From assembly GCA_039973685.1 (NCBI GenBank), contig JBDWKL010000002.1:1-43392 (forward strand): a stretch of 43,392 nt of DNA. The letters run 5' to 3'. The DNA comes from Hyphomicrobiales bacterium (GTDB lineage Bacteria > Pseudomonadota > Alphaproteobacteria > Rhizobiales > JACESI01). The notes under the pieces are model-generated. The model was not told the DNA's origin. It saw only the letters and a program-made list of their open reading frames with translations, and did not search any database. The stretch's first letter is position 1; the number at the start of each line of letters is the position of its first letter. Positions 1 through 15,141 of the stretch are shown here, piece by piece. Both the position numbers and the translations under genes were made by a program.

Positions 1-436
1 CAACCAGTTCCAGCAGCTCTTCATCGTCCACCTGGTCTACTTTGTTCATGTAGACAACCATGGCGGGGATGCCGACCTGACGGCCCAGCAGAATGTGCTC
101 GCGGGTCTGTGGCATGGGGCCATCAGCTGCGTTCACAACCAGGATCGCGCCGTCCATCTGCGCCGCACCGGTGATCATGTTTTTCACATAGTCAGCGTGG
201 CCTGGGCAGTCGACGTGGGCGTAGTGACGGCCTTCGGTCTCATACTCAACGTGTGCGGTCGAGATGGTGATGCCGCGTGCTTTTTCTTCGGGCGCGCCGT
301 CAATCTGGTCATAGGCGCGGAAGTCGCCGAAGTACTTGGTGATCGCCGCGGTCAACGTGGTTTTGCCGTGGTCGACGTGACCAATGGTACCGATGTTAAC
401 GTGTGGTTTATTACGTTCAAACTTTGCCTTAGCCAT
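1..436 (-). CDS. tuf: Elongation factor Tu, N-terminal part (runs off left edge)
   Basis: EF-Tu carries aminoacyl-tRNA to the ribosome as a GTPase. The reverse strand starts at ATG 436-434 with [16 protein letters not shown] and keeps the G-domain motifs in order: GHVDHGKT (P-loop, about residue 19), GITIS (switch I), DCPGH (about residue 81) and NKVD (about residue 136). About 145 codons are present; the rest of the ~391-residue protein lies outside the window. A strong ribosome binding site, AAGGAGG, sits just upstream of the ATG and fixes the start. It follows fusA in the usual rpsL-rpsG-fusA-tuf order. The long open frames on the other strand here are shadows. Confidence 0.97.
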   Translation of the reverse strand, partial: MAKAKFERNKPHVNIGTIGHVDHGKTTLTAAITKYFGDFRAYDQIDGAPEEKARGITISTAHVEYETEGRHYAHVDCPGHADYVKNMITGAAQMDGAILVVNAADGPMPQTREHILLGRQVGIPAMVVYMNKVDQVDDEELLELV

Positions 437-464
437 GGTGGCCTCCTTGGTTTTCAAATTGGGC

Positions 465-516
465 GGTGGGTTGAACACCCACCCTACGGTTTGGGTAGGG
501 CGGGGTTATCCCCGCC
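465..516. repeat. Two tandem palindromes between fusA and tuf
   Basis: Two perfect hairpins lie side by side. GGTGGGT (465-471) pairs with ACCCACC (477-483) over a 5-base loop, and GGCGGGG (499-505) pairs with CCCCGCC (510-516) over a 4-base loop. No T-run follows on the tuf-fusA strand, so they are not textbook intrinsic terminators. The GTAGGGTGGGT-type sequence resembles dispersed extragenic palindromes seen in roseobacters; that resemblance is from memory. They may act as a processing or attenuation element that separates fusA and tuf messages. Confidence 0.6.
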
Positions 517-540
517 GTCCCAGTTATTGCAACGCGCCAG

Positions 541-2667
541 TTACGCGAATTTCGCTTGGATCTCGTCAGAGATGTTCTGCGGAACAGGTTCGTAGTGCGA
601 GAACTGCATGGTGAAGTTCGCACGACCCGACGACATCGAACGCAGCGTGTTGATGTAGCCGAACATGTTGGCCAGCGGCACCTGTGCGTCGATCGCGATT
701 GCGTTCCCGCGTGTGTCCTGACCCTGAACCTGACCGCGACGCGATGTCAGATCGCCGATGATCCCGCCTGTGTAATCCTCAGGAGTGATAACTTCGACTT
801 TCATGATCGGTTCGAGCAGTTTCGCACCAGCTTTACGCATGCCTTCGCGCATACCCATACGGGCCGCGATTTCGAACGCAAGAACGCTGGAGTCAACGTC
901 GTGGAATTTACCGTCGATCAGAGCAACCTTGAAGTCGATGACCGGGAAGCCCGCCAAAGGACCGGAGTCCATGACCGAGTTGATCCCTTTTTCGACGCCC
1001 GGAATGTATTCTTTCGGAACGGCACCACCAACGATGCGGCTCTCGAAGGAATAGCCTTCGCCTGGCTCGGTTGGCATCAGGATCATCTTCACCTCAGCGA
1101 ACTGACCGGAACCACCGGACTGCTTCTTGTGGGTGTAGGTGATTTCTGCTTCGCGCGAGATGGTCTCGCGGTAGGCAACCTGAGGCGCACCGATGTTCGC
1201 TTCAACTTTGAATTCACGACGCAGACGGTCCACCAGAATATCGAGGTGAAGTTCGCCCATGCCCTTCATGATGGTCTGACCGGATTCCAGATCCGTTTCA
1301 ACGCGGAAGGAGGGGTCTTCTGCAGCCAGACGCGCCAGACCGGTGGACATCTTCTCTTGGTCAGCCTTGGTTTTGGGCTCAACCGCGATTTCGATAACCG
1401 GATCGGGGAAGGTCATTGTTTCAAGTACAACAGGGTCGTTGACGGCGCAAAGCGTGTCACCGGTTGTTGTGTCTTTCAGACCTGCCAGCGCGATGATGTC
1501 GCCCGCGAACGCTTCTTGAATTTCTTCACGATCGTTGGAGTGCATCATCATCATACGACCGACGCGCTCTTTCTTACCTTTGGTGGAGTTCAAGAGCGTG
1601 TCGCCCTTGTTCAGCACACCGGAGTAGATGCGGGTAAAGGTCAGCGAGCCAACAAAGGGGTCGTTCATGATTTTGAACGCCAGACCGGAGAAGGCCATGT
1701 CGTCATCCGCACGGCGTGCGATGTTACGGGTCTCTGTCTCGTCGCCTGGTTTGAAGCCCATGTAGTCAACAACGTCCATCGGGGATGGCAGATAGTCGAT
1801 TACAGCGTTCAACAGAGGCTGAACACCTTTGTTTTTGAACGCGGAGCCGCAGAGTACGGGGATGAACTTGATCGCCAGTGTCCCTTTACGGATCAGACCG
1901 CGCAGGGTGTCGACGTCAGGCTCTGCGCCGTCCATCAGGTAGTTTTCCATGGCTTCGTCATCCATCTCGACCGCAGTCTCGATCAGATGCGCGCGCCATT
2001 CGTCGGCCAGGTCTTTCAACTCGGCACGGATTTCGCGTTGTTCCCAGCTCGCGCCAAGATCTTCACCGGCCCATACCCATTCTTTCATGGTAACCAGATC
2101 GATCATGCCTTCCAGCTCGGTTTCGGCACCGATCGGAATTTGGATCGGCGCAGGTGTCGCACCGGTACGGTCTTTGATCATCTTCACGCAGTTGAAGAAG
2201 TCAGCGCCGATTTTGTCCATTTTGTTGACGAAAACGATGCGTGGAACCTTGTAGCGGTCCGCTTGGCGCCAAACGGTTTCGGTCTGGGGCTCAACACCGG
2301 CGTTGGCGTCAAGAACAGCAACCGCGCCGTCAAGAACGGCCAGCGAACGTTCAACTTCGATGGTGAAGTCAACGTGGCCGGGGGTGTCGATGATGTTCAT
2401 CCGGTACTTGGTGTCGGATGTCGCGTCGGCTGTTGGCTCTTCCTGGCGCTGCCAGAAAGTCGTCGTCGCAGCGGAGGTAATTGTAATACCGCGTTCCTGC
2501 TCCTGCTCCATCCAGTCCATCGTGGCGGCACCGTCGTGCACTTCGCCGATGTTGTGGGACTTACCAGTGTAAAACAGGATCCGTTCGGAGCAGGTGGTTT
2601 TGCCTGCGTCGATGTGGGCCATGATGCCGAAATTGCGGTAGCGTGAGAGCGGATAGTCGCGTGCCAT
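541..2667 (-). CDS. fusA: Elongation factor G
   Basis: EF-G is the translocation GTPase and also acts in ribosome recycling. The 708-residue protein is full family length. It has the P-loop AHIDAGKTT at residues 17-25, switch [21 protein letters not shown], and NKMD. Domains II-V follow, with the conserved GMGELHLDI and the C-terminal [15 protein letters not shown] region. The start ATG at 2667 gives [22 protein letters not shown], matching the family. It is the third gene of the str operon, 83 bases after rpsG. Codon use is strongly GC-ending, as in other genes left of about 10.6 kb. Confidence 0.98.
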   Translation of the reverse strand: MARDYPLSRYRNFGIMAHIDAGKTTCSERILFYTGKSHNIGEVHDGAATMDWMEQEQERGITITSAATTTFWQRQEEPTADATSDTKYRMNIIDTPGHVDFTIEVERSLAVLDGAVAVLDANAGVEPQTETVWRQADRYKVPRIVFVNKMDKIGADFFNCVKMIKDRTGATPAPIQIPIGAETELEGMIDLVTMKEWVWAGEDLGASWEQREIRAELKDLADEWRAHLIETAVEMDDEAMENYLMDGAEPDVDTLRGLIRKGTLAIKFIPVLCGSAFKNKGVQPLLNAVIDYLPSPMDVVDYMGFKPGDETETRNIARRADDDMAFSGLAFKIMNDPFVGSLTFTRIYSGVLNKGDTLLNSTKGKKERVGRMMMMHSNDREEIQEAFAGDIIALAGLKDTTTGDTLCAVNDPVVLETMTFPDPVIEIAVEPKTKADQEKMSTGLARLAAEDPSFRVETDLESGQTIMKGMGELHLDILVDRLRREFKVEANIGAPQVAYRETISREAEITYTHKKQSGGSGQFAEVKMILMPTEPGEGYSFESRIVGGAVPKEYIPGVEKGINSVMDSGPLAGFPVIDFKVALIDGKFHDVDSSVLAFEIAARMGMREGMRKAGAKLLEPIMKVEVITPEDYTGGIIGDLTSRRGQVQGQDTRGNAIAIDAQVPLANMFGYINTLRSMSSGRANFTMQFSHYEPVPQNISDEIQAKFA

Positions 2668-2750
2668 TGGGCTGCTTCCTCGAATATATCTGAAACGGAT
2701 AAATCGCGCCCCGGGGTGGGACGCGACGGGAACGGCTTATGCCGCCCGAA

Positions 2751-3221
<471 letters not shown>

Positions 3222-3397
3222 TTAAAGCTCCTAATTGTCAGTTGCCGAGGCAGGTTTGGTCCAGTGCGTCTGGTGCATATTGCACCCCGATCGTCCGGCG
3301 CTCAGTCTTACTCGGCTCACTCCCTTACGGGAAAACATGGCGGGCGGCGGGATCCGGCATCGTGTATCCGCGATACGCGATCCCATACCGACCCAAA
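3222..3397 (-). other. Structured rpsL-rpsG intergenic region
   Basis: This 176-base gap is long for the str operon, where spacing is usually short. It contains a small perfect hairpin GGTGCA (3272-3277) / TGCACC (3281-3286), and a second nested structure near 3350-3386 built from GGGATC/GATCCC around GTATC/GATAC. No coding frame is convincing. A role in S7 autoregulation is possible but is only inference. Confidence 0.35.
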
Positions 3398-3769
3398 TTA
3401 CTTTGGCTTCTTTGCACCATATTTGGAGCGACGCTGCTTACGGTCTTTAACGCCTTGCGTATCGAGAACACCGCGCAGGATGTGGTAGCGCACACCGGGA
3501 AGGTCTTTTACACGGCCGCCGCGGATCAGAACAACGGAGTGTTCTTGCAGGTTGTGCGATTCACCCGGGATGTAGCTGATGACTTCGAAACCGTTGGTCA
3601 GGCGCACTTTGGCAACCTTACGCATGGCCGAGTTCGGCTTCTTAGGTGTGGTGGTGTAAACACGTGTACAAACGCCGCGCTTTTGCGGGCATTCTTGCAG
3701 GTGCATGGATTTCGAACGTTTGATTTTAGGCTGGCGCGGTTTGCGGATCAGCTGTTGGATCGTTGGCAT
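3398..3769 (-). CDS. rpsL: 30S ribosomal protein S12
   Basis: S12 controls decoding fidelity at the A site. I start it at ATG 3769 ([13 protein letters not shown]), giving 123 residues, the usual length. An upstream in-frame extension of 25 residues to 3844 does not look like S12. Conserved [12 protein letters not shown] and [13 protein letters not shown] segments are present. Lys43 and Lys88, where classic streptomycin-resistance substitutions occur, are wild type, so the protein looks streptomycin-sensitive. It is the first gene of the str operon here. Confidence 0.97.
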   Translation of the reverse strand: MPTIQQLIRKPRQPKIKRSKSMHLQECPQKRGVCTRVYTTTPKKPNSAMRKVAKVRLTNGFEVISYIPGESHNLQEHSVVLIRGGRVKDLPGVRYHILRGVLDTQGVKDRKQRRSKYGAKKPK

Positions 3770-4173
3770 TCCGGTTTTATCCCCGTTTAGCTCACATAAG
3801 TGGTGCAGCGGGGCGGACCCCAGTGCGGTTTCAAATTCGGTCACTTCGCACGTCCACGAAGCCTATCTTTCGCCCTACACCACTGGCGCAAAGCAAAATC
3901 ACCGCAGCGTTCCCGTACCGAGGAAAACGAAGCGGTGGGGTAACAGAGGATCGAGTCAGCAGTAGACCGGATCGTGACCACAGTAGATATGATGTCGGCA
4001 AAGCAGGGCGACCCCCGCATCCGAGATAAGGGGCGTATAGGCAGAGTCGTCCACGCTGTCAACAGCCCCCGCCCCCAAGCCGCCCACGGCACGCCAAACG
4101 GGTATTCCACCTTGCAAGACACCCCGGCTACCGCGCATATTTATGCCACATTATTCGGACAGGGCGGATCACG
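3770..4173. other. Divergent intergenic region upstream of rpsL, no gene seen
   Basis: These 404 bases separate the divergent rpsL and rhamnosyltransferase genes. Short open frames exist on both strands but none has a recognisable protein, good codon bias or a ribosome binding site. The region must carry the leader and promoter of the str operon on the minus strand, but I could not pick a confident -35/-10 pair for it. A candidate promoter for the rightward gene is listed separately. Confidence 0.5.
4112..4141 (+). promoter_or_regulatory. Candidate promoter for the rhamnosyltransferase gene
   Basis: TTGCAA (4112-4117) and CATATT (4136-4141) are separated by 18 bases and lie about 33 bases before the ATG at 4174. 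Both boxes are imperfect, so this is a pattern match only. Confidence 0.3.
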
Positions 4174-4980
4174 ATGCAGGTACTTGGGCTATGCCGCTTT
4201 TCCTATCCGGCGCTTGGCGGGTTTCAGGTCGGGCATGACACCACCGCTGATCGCATCGCCTACCTTTATGATCCCGCGCGGCTTGAGGAAAGGTTCCGCC
4301 TGTTCGAAACCGTCGCCCTGCCCTGCCTGATGGCGCAAACAGACCCGGATTTCGAGATGATCGTGCTGGTCGGCGATCGCTTTCCCCCTGTCCATCTGGA
4401 ACGGCTAAAGGCCTTGCTCGCCCCCCTGCCCCAAGCGCGGATTGTGGTAGAGCCGCCGCGCCCTCACCGCGAGGTGATGAAGGAAATTCTGAACAAGGCC
4501 CGCCACGCGCGCTCTGAACCCTGTGTGCAATTCCGCTTTGATGACGACGACGCAATTGCGGTCGATTTCGTGGCCAAGCTGCGTAAAGCTGTTGATGACG
4601 CCGCCCCGCTACTGGTCCAGCACAAATCCGTCGCGCTTGATTGGAACAAGGGCTACGTGGCCGAGTTCGGTGCAGATGGTATCACGGCGACCCCGTCGTT
4701 CCGGCCCTTCTACACCGCGGCGTTGGCAATGTTCGTGAACGCGGGGTGTCCGCTTACGATCATGAACTTTGCCCATGACAAGCTGCCCCGCTTCATGCCA
4801 GCGCTCAGCTTTCCCGACCCTGCGATGTATGTCCGCGGCCACAATGGATTTAACGATTCACGCCAAAAGAATGCACGGGCGGTCGACCTATCCCCACTCA
4901 GCACCGAGGAAGAGATCCTGTTCAAGGACCGCTTTGCCATCGACATCGACACTGTGCGCCGCGTCTTTGCCAAAGGTTAA
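4174..4980 (+). CDS. Putative rhamnosyltransferase (PF11316-like)
   Basis: The 268-residue soluble protein begins MQVLGLCRFSYPALGGFQVG and carries FRFDDDDAIAVDFV, an acidic metal/nucleotide-sugar site of the GT-A type, near residue 120. Both features match my memory of the putative rhamnosyl transferase family common in roseobacters. Its substrate is unknown; a role in surface polysaccharide or glycolipid is inferred. It converges on the transporter at 4977-5855, and the two stop regions overlap by 4 bases. It sits between rpsL and rpoC, where these genes are not part of the ribosomal operon. Confidence 0.7.
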   Translation: MQVLGLCRFSYPALGGFQVGHDTTADRIAYLYDPARLEERFRLFETVALPCLMAQTDPDFEMIVLVGDRFPPVHLERLKALLAPLPQARIVVEPPRPHREVMKEILNKARHARSEPCVQFRFDDDDAIAVDFVAKLRKAVDDAAPLLVQHKSVALDWNKGYVAEFGADGITATPSFRPFYTAALAMFVNAGCPLTIMNFAHDKLPRFMPALSFPDPAMYVRGHNGFNDSRQKNARAVDLSPLSTEEEILFKDRFAIDIDTVRRVFAKG

Positions 4981-5855
4981 AGCGGTGGCAACGGGCGGGT
5001 GGTGATGCGTTCACGGTAGAGTGTGAACAGCCCCGTCGCAGCGACGATAGATGCCCCAGCGAGTGTTGACGGCACCGGCCAGTCGCCGAACACCAACCAC
5101 CCGAGAATAAGCGCCCAGATCAACCCTGTGTAGCGGAACGGCGCGATGAACGATACGTCGCCCACCCGCATCGTCTGCACGCTGAAATAATACCCCATCA
5201 GCACAAAGACCGCGGCCGCCGTAATGGCGACCCAATGCGCGGAAGAGACCGGAGCCCACGGCGTGGTGAACTGCGCGAAGGTCGAAAACCCCGTCACGGC
5301 CAGCACAGCGGCGAAGGTCACGGTCATCGACGGGACCTCTTTCGACAGACGGCGGGTGCTGAGGTCGCGCACGGTGACAAAGAACACCGCGATCAGCGCG
5401 TAGATCGACCAGATGTTGAAGCCCTCGGTGCCCGGCTTGACGATCAGCATCACACCGAAGAACCCCACAAGGATCGCAGAGAAGCGCCGCCAGCCGACCT
5501 TTTCGCGATAGACCAGCGCAGCGCCCAAAGTCACCGTCAGCGGCAGGGATTGCAGAATGGCGCTGAGGTTCGCCAAGGGCATATTGAACAAGGCGGTCAC
5601 GAAGAAAAAGCTCGCTCCGACTTCGGCACCAGACCGGATTGCGACCAGCTTCCAATCGCGCCGGCTTAGACGCAGATGCATCGGGCCGAGCCGCCCCCAC
5701 AGCATAACGATCAACGAGATAGAGATCACACCGCGCAAGAACAGCAGCTGGAACAGGGGCACCGCCCCGCCCGTGGTCTTGGTCATCGTGTCGTTCAACA
5801 CAAAGGCCGCCATAGAGCCCATCATGAAAAGTGCTCCGGCAAGGTTTGGCGACAT
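4977..5855 (-). CDS. EamA/DMT-family transporter
   Basis: The 292-residue protein is almost wholly hydrophobic, with about ten transmembrane helices arranged as two repeats, typical of EamA drug/metabolite transporters. It starts MSPNLAGALFMMGSMAAFVL, and segments such as LSAILQSLPLTVTLGAALVY and FRYTGLIWALILGWLVFGDW fit the two EamA halves. The substrate cannot be told from sequence. The start ATG is at 5855. Codon use matches the GC-rich left part of the window. Confidence 0.85.
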   Translation of the reverse strand: MSPNLAGALFMMGSMAAFVLNDTMTKTTGGAVPLFQLLFLRGVISISLIVMLWGRLGPMHLRLSRRDWKLVAIRSGAEVGASFFFVTALFNMPLANLSAILQSLPLTVTLGAALVYREKVGWRRFSAILVGFFGVMLIVKPGTEGFNIWSIYALIAVFFVTVRDLSTRRLSKEVPSMTVTFAAVLAVTGFSTFAQFTTPWAPVSSAHWVAITAAAVFVLMGYYFSVQTMRVGDVSFIAPFRYTGLIWALILGWLVFGDWPVPSTLAGASIVAATGLFTLYRERITTRPLPPL

Positions 5856-5965
5856 CGGGTGGCTTTCCGTTTGTTAGGTTGGCTTATCATTGGCGCAAGC
5901 CGCGGTGGAAAACCAGCCCACCGGCGCAAATTTTCGACGCTATTTCATCCCCCTGCCCCACAACG

Positions 5966-5994
5966 AAAAACCCCCGCCGATCTCTCGGCGGGGG
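5966..5994 (-). terminator. Rho-independent terminator of rpoBC
   Basis: Read on the minus strand, a perfect 10-bp GC-rich stem (5971-5980 with 5985-5994) with a 4-base loop is followed by TTTTT (5970-5966). It lies about 30 bases beyond the rpoC stop, so it ends the rpoBC transcript before the next minus-strand gene. Confidence 0.9.
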
Positions 5995-6022
5995 CTCTGT
6001 TGGTCAGGTTTCAAGCCTAGGC

Positions 6023-10270
<4,248 letters not shown>

Positions 10271-10303
10271 CTTAAATCCTTAGATAAGTCTCGAAAGCGG
10301 AGG

Positions 10304-10370
10304 GAGTGAGGTGTTTCCTGCTTCAGGAAACGGTCCGGGGTTTATGAAAACCCCGGCGCGTGCCTCACTC
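10304..10370 (-). promoter_or_regulatory. Three-way-junction RNA structure in the rpoB-rpoC gap
   Basis: An outer 8-bp helix, GAGTGAGG (10304-10311) with CCTCACTC (10363-10370), encloses two perfect hairpins. One is GTTTCCT (10313-10319) / AGGAAAC (10325-10331). The other is CCGGGGTTT (10335-10343) / AAACCCCGG (10348-10356). The outer right arm overlaps the rpoB stop codon (10365-10367). No U-run follows, so this is more likely an RNA processing or translation-coupling element than a terminator. The function is inference. Confidence 0.6.
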
Positions 10371-13300
10371 GTCTTCCTCCGCGTCCAGGAGTTCCATGTT
10401 CAGGCCAAGACCGCGTACCTCTTTCACAAGTACGTTGAACGATTCCGGAATACCGGCTTCGAAGTTGTCTTCGCCTTTGACGATGCTTTCATAGACCTTG
10501 GTCCGTCCGGCCACGTCATCCGATTTCACAGTCAGCATCTCCTGCAGGGTGTATGCAGCGCCGTAAGCTTCCAGAGCCCAGACCTCCATCTCACCGAAGC
10601 GCTGACCACCGAACTGAGCTTTACCACCAAGCGGCTGCTGGGTAACAAGCGAGTAAGGGCCAATCGAACGGGCGTGAATTTTGTCATCCACGAGGTGGTG
10701 CAGTTTCAGCATGTAGATGTAGCCAACTGTCACTGGACGGTCGAACTGTTCACCTGTGCGGCCATCATAAAGGATAGACTGACCAGACTTATGCAAGTTT
10801 GCGTCTTCCAACATTTTGACAACATCAGGTTCACGTGCGCCATCAAAGACTGGTGTCGCGATGCAAACACCATGAGACAATTGCTCACCAACGAGTTCGA
10901 TTTCTTCATCTGAATATTCAGAAACCTTCTCATTTTTGACAGAGCCGCCATAAAGATCTTCGATCTCTTTACGAACTGGTGCCAGATCACCTGACTGCTT
11001 GTATTCGTCAAGCATATCGCCAATCTTGTGACCCATGCCAGCACAGGCCCAACCAAGGTGGGTTTCGAGGATCTGACCAACGTTCATCCGTGATGGAACG
11101 CCGAGCGGGTTTAGAACCACGTCTACGTGCTCACCATTATCGAGGAACGGCATGTCTTCAACAGGTACAATTTTTGAAACCACACCTTTGTTGCCGTGAC
11201 GGCCAGCCATTTTATCACCTGGCTGAATCTTACGCTTAATCGCAACGAAGACTTTAACCATCTTCATCACGCCTGGCGGCAATTCGTCACCACGCTGTAG
11301 TTTCTCAACCTTGTCGATGAAGCGCTGCTCTAGCAATTTACGGCTATCATCATACTGACCACGAAGTGCTTCGAGTTCGCCCATAAACTTCTCATCAGAG
11401 AAGGCAAACTGCCACCACTGGCTGCGTGGGTATTCTTCCATCAGCTCAGTTGTAAGCTTGGTATCGCTCTTGAAGCCTTTTGGACCGCCAATTGCTGTTT
11501 TACCAGTCAATGTATCGGATAGACGTGAGTAAACGTTACGATCGAGGATCGCTTGTTCGTCATCACGGTCTTTCGCGAGGCTTTCAATTTCTTCACGCTC
11601 GATAGACATCGCACGTTCGTCTTTTTCAACGCCGTGGCGGTTGAATACACGAACTTCAACGATTGTCCCTGTGTCTCCAGGAGGAACACGCAGTGATGTA
11701 TCGCGAACGTCGGAAGCTTTCTCACCAAAGATGGCACGAAGAAGTTTTTCTTCCGGTGTCATCGGGCTTTCGCCTTTTGGTGTGATCTTACCAACCAGAA
11801 TGTCACCAGCTGTTACTTCCGCACCGATGTAAACGATGCCCGCCTCATCGAGGTTTTTCAAAGCCTCTTCAGATACGTTTGGAATATCACGTGTGATTTC
11901 TTCCGGTCCAAGCTTCGTATCACGCGCCATAACTTCAAATTCTTCGATGTGGATCGAAGTAAAGACGTCATCACGAACAATACGCTCAGAAAGCAAGATT
12001 GAATCTTCGTAGTTGTAGCCATTCCAAGGCATAAACGCCACGAGAGCGTTACGGCCAAGCGCCAAATCACCAAGATCTGTTGACGGACCGTCTGCGATGA
12101 TATCGCCTCTGGTCACGCGGTCACCCATGCGAACGAGTGGTCGCTGGTTGATACAAGTGTTTTGGTTTGAACGTTGGAACTTTTGTAGGCTGTAAATATC
12201 AACACCTGGACGAGAAGGATCAAGATCCTCAGTCGCACGGATAACGATACGTGTCGCATCCACTTGGTCAACAATACCAGCACGACGGGCGCCAATAGCA
12301 GCACCAGAATCGCGCGCTACAACCGCTTCCATACCCGTACCAACGAATGGTGCTTCAGCACGTACCAACGGCACAGCCTGACGCATCATGTTTGAACCCA
12401 TCAAAGCGCGGTTCGCATCATCGTTTTCTAGGAATGGAATGAGAGAAGCCGCAACCGATACGAGCTGTTTCGGTGAAACGTCCATCAAGTCGATGTTCTC
12501 AATTGGAGAAATCAAAACTTCACCAGCATGACGCGACTGAGCCGTTTCATTGATGAACTTGAAGTTCTCATCCAAAGGAGCGTTCGCCTGAGCAACCGTA
12601 TAGTTCGCCTCTTCCATTGCGGAGAGGTAAATCACTTCCTCAGTCACCGCACCATCGACAACTTTACGGTATGGGCTTTCGATGAAGCCATACTTGTTGA
12701 CGCGGGCAAATGTTGCGAGCGAGTTGATCAGGCCAATATTTGGACCCTCAGGTGTTTCAATCGGACAAATACGACCGTAGTGAGTTGGGTGCACATCGCG
12801 CACTTCAAAACCAGCACGTTCGCGTGTTAGACCACCAGGCCCAAGCGCTGAAAGACGACGCTTGTGCGTGATCTCTGAAAGCGGGTTGGTTTGGTCCATA
12901 AATTGTGACAATTGCGAAGAACCGAAGAATTCACGAACTGCAGCAGCAGCTGGTTTCGCGTTAATCAAGTCCTGCGGCATCACAGTGTCGATTTCGACAG
13001 AAGACATGCGCTCTTTAATGGCACGCTCCATACGAAGCAGACCAACACGGTATTGATTTTCCATCAATTCGCCAACAGAGCGAACGCGGCGGTTGCCGAG
13101 GTTATCAATATCGTCGATCTCACCGCGACCATCACGAAGATCGATAAGCGTGCGAACAACTTCTGTGATGTCTTCTTTGCGAAGGACACGAACTGTGTCT
13201 TCTGCGTCCAAAGACATACGCATGTTCATTTTCACACGACCAACAGCAGAAAGGTCATAGCGCTCTGCATCAAAGAAGAGCGACTGGAACATGGCTTCAG

Positions 13301-14468
13301 CTGTATCAATTGTCGGTGGCTCACCTGGGCGCATTACGCGGTAGATATCGAACAATGCACCTTCGCGGTTATCATTCTTATCAACGGCAAGTGTGTTGCG
13401 TAGGTAAGGGCCAATATTCACGTGGTCGATGTCGAGAAGAACCAACTCGTCGATGCCATGCTCAGTCATAGCTTCGAGATTGTCTACGTCGATCTCATCG
13501 CCAGCTTCAGCAAAGATCGCGCCATCTTCCATGTTGATCATGTCAACAGATACATAGCGGCCAATCAGATCATCATTCTCGATTTGAAGCGCTTTAACGC
13601 CCTTCTCATCAAGCTGTTTTACTGTACGGGCTGTAATCTTCTTACCAGCTTCAACAACAACTTCACCTGAATCAGCGTCAATCAGATCAACAGTGACCTT
13701 TTGACCTTTAAGTGTGTTGCCATCAAACGGGATGCGCCAGCCTTCACCAGAGCGTGTGTATGTCACTGTGTTGTAATACTCAGCTAAGACGCTCTCAGGG
13801 TCATAACCAAGGGCATACAAGAGTGTTGTGACAGGAAGCTTACGACGACGGTCGATACGTGCGTGCACGATGTCTTTTGCGTCAAACTCAATATCAAGCC
13901 ATGAACCACGGTAAGGAATGATCCGTGAGGCGAACAAGAGTTTACCAGAAGAGTGCGTTTTACCTTTATCATGGTCAAAGAACACGCCCGGTGAACGGTG
14001 CATTTGTGAGACGATAACACGCTCGGTGCCGTTCACGACAAATGTACCATTGCCCGTCATAAATGGCATGTCGCCCATGTAGACGTCTTGCTCTTTAATG
14101 TCTTTGACTGATTTCGCGCCTGTATCTTCATCAATATCAAACACGATAAGGCGAAGCGTCACTTTAAGTGGCGCTGAATATGTCATGCCACGCTGGCGAC
14201 ATTCTTCAACGTCATACTTTGGTGCTTCATATTCGTAAGATACGAATTCGAGCAGTGATCCGCCTGAAAAATCAGAAATCGGGAATACAGATTTAAAGAC
14301 GGCCTCTAGACCTTCTTCGATCCGGCTACCATCTGGCTGAGATGCCACTTGCAGAAACTGGTCATAAGATGCCTTTTGAACCTCAATGAGGTTTGGCATT
14401 TCTGCTACTTCTGTGATGTTACCGAAAAACTTACGAAGACGTCTGCGACCTGAAAATGCCTGAGCCAT
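10365..14468 (-). CDS. rpoB: RNA polymerase beta subunit (apparent mosaic)
   Basis: Starting at ATG 14468 ([17 protein letters not shown], with AGGAG upstream) the protein is 1367 residues, normal for the family. The 33-residue upstream extension to 14567 is not RpoB. The rifampicin region near residue 520 reads [20 protein letters not shown] with a wild-type pattern. The body (N-terminus to about residue 1275) has lower-GC codons and Hyphomicrobiales-like sequence. The last ~90 residues, ending [15 protein letters not shown], have GC-rich codons and look like Rhodobacterales. The switch falls near 10.60-10.68 kb in the conserved [15 protein letters not shown] to [12 protein letters not shown] block. 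Confidence 0.95.
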   Translation of the reverse strand: MAQAFSGRRRLRKFFGNITEVAEMPNLIEVQKASYDQFLQVASQPDGSRIEEGLEAVFKSVFPISDFSGGSLLEFVSYEYEAPKYDVEECRQRGMTYSAPLKVTLRLIVFDIDEDTGAKSVKDIKEQDVYMGDMPFMTGNGTFVVNGTERVIVSQMHRSPGVFFDHDKGKTHSSGKLLFASRIIPYRGSWLDIEFDAKDIVHARIDRRRKLPVTTLLYALGYDPESVLAEYYNTVTYTRSGEGWRIPFDGNTLKGQKVTVDLIDADSGEVVVEAGKKITARTVKQLDEKGVKALQIENDDLIGRYVSVDMINMEDGAIFAEAGDEIDVDNLEAMTEHGIDELVLLDIDHVNIGPYLRNTLAVDKNDNREGALFDIYRVMRPGEPPTIDTAEAMFQSLFFDAERYDLSAVGRVKMNMRMSLDAEDTVRVLRKEDITEVVRTLIDLRDGRGEIDDIDNLGNRRVRSVGELMENQYRVGLLRMERAIKERMSSVEIDTVMPQDLINAKPAAAAVREFFGSSQLSQFMDQTNPLSEITHKRRLSALGPGGLTRERAGFEVRDVHPTHYGRICPIETPEGPNIGLINSLATFARVNKYGFIESPYRKVVDGAVTEEVIYLSAMEEANYTVAQANAPLDENFKFINETAQSRHAGEVLISPIENIDLMDVSPKQLVSVAASLIPFLENDDANRALMGSNMMRQAVPLVRAEAPFVGTGMEAVVARDSGAAIGARRAGIVDQVDATRIVIRATEDLDPSRPGVDIYSLQKFQRSNQNTCINQRPLVRMGDRVTRGDIIADGPSTDLGDLALGRNALVAFMPWNGYNYEDSILLSERIVRDDVFTSIHIEEFEVMARDTKLGPEEITRDIPNVSEEALKNLDEAGIVYIGAEVTAGDILVGKITPKGESPMTPEEKLLRAIFGEKASDVRDTSLRVPPGDTGTIVEVRVFNRHGVEKDERAMSIEREEIESLAKDRDDEQAILDRNVYSRLSDTLTGKTAIGGPKGFKSDTKLTTELMEEYPRSQWWQFAFSDEKFMGELEALRGQYDDSRKLLEQRFIDKVEKLQRGDELPPGVMKMVKVFVAIKRKIQPGDKMAGRHGNKGVVSKIVPVEDMPFLDNGEHVDVVLNPLGVPSRMNVGQILETHLGWACAGMGHKIGDMLDEYKQSGDLAPVRKEIEDLYGGSVKNEKVSEYSDEEIELVGEQLSHGVCIATPVFDGAREPDVVKMLEDANLHKSGQSILYDGRTGEQFDRPVTVGYIYMLKLHHLVDDKIHARSIGPYSLVTQQPLGGKAQFGGQRFGEMEVWALEAYGAAYTLQEMLTVKSDDVAGRTKVYESIVKGEDNFEAGIPESFNVLVKEVRGLGLNMELLDAEEDE

Positions 14469-14653
14469 TTTCACTCCTAGTAAAGCCGATCCATTGAGCG
14501 TTAGGATCAGTTTGGTTATATTTTGCTGCCGTTCGTGCCGCTCTACACCACTGCACAACAAAACCAAATCAGTCGATTGTCGAATAGCCCTTTAAAACAG
14601 GGACATTCGAGAATCAACCGCAAAATTAGATATCCATCAAATAAGACAGAAAT

Positions 14654-14683
14654 AGGTGCGCTTGAAATTCATCAAGCGCACCT
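14654..14683 (-). terminator. rplL-rpoB intergenic hairpin (attenuator candidate)
   Basis: A perfect 12-bp stem (14654-14665 with 14672-14683) has a 6-base loop and lies 36 bases past the rplL stop, inside the 250-base gap before rpoB. On the minus strand it is followed by ATTTCTGTCTTATTTG, a weak U-rich tract. Enteric bacteria have a partial terminator at this position that lowers rpoBC transcription relative to L7/L12. The same role is likely here but is inferred from position. Confidence 0.65.
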
Positions 14684-14718
14684 CAATTTTTAGCCCTATA
14701 GAGCCAATAAGCCTAAGC

Positions 14719-15093
14719 TTACTTAACTTCTACAGAAGCGCCGGCAGCTTCAAGCTTGCCTTTGATTTCTTCTGCTTCTTCTTTAGAAACGCCTTCTTTA
14801 ACTGCTTTAGGCGCGCCTTCAACGAGGTCTTTCGCTTCTTTCAGGCCAAGACCTGTGATGCCGCGAACTTCTTTAATCACGTTGATTTTCTTGTCGCCTG
14901 CGCCAGCAAGAATTACGTCAAATTCAGTTTTCTCTTCAGCAGCTTCGCCACCGCCTGCACCAGGTGCAGCAGCAACAGCAACAGGTGCTGCAGCAGAAAC
15001 GCCCCATTTTTCTTCGAGCATTTTTGAAAGCTCAGCAGCTTCCAAAACTGTAAGTGCTGAGAGATCCTCAACGATTTGATCTAGGTTAGCCAT
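14719..15093 (-). CDS. rplL: 50S ribosomal protein L7/L12
   Basis: The 124-residue acidic protein forms the ribosomal stalk that recruits translation GTPases. It has the N-terminal dimer segment ([20 protein letters not shown]), an alanine/glycine-rich hinge (about residues 36-52), and the C-terminal factor-binding domain with [20 protein letters not shown], ending GASVEVK. It starts at ATG 15093. It follows rplJ by 48 bases in the standard L10-L12 order. Confidence 0.98.
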   Translation of the reverse strand: MANLDQIVEDLSALTVLEAAELSKMLEEKWGVSAAAPVAVAAAPGAGGGEAAEEKTEFDVILAGAGDKKINVIKEVRGITGLGLKEAKDLVEGAPKAVKEGVSKEEAEEIKGKLEAAGASVEVK

Positions 15094-15141
15094 TTTGTAT
15101 TTCCTTTAGATTTGAACCAATTAGTTTTTTAAGAGTCGGCC

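Noticed and set aside
3264-3488. Small open frames in the rpsG-rpsL region on the plus strand
   Set aside because: They run into antisense rpsL, have no ribosome binding site and no protein-like composition.
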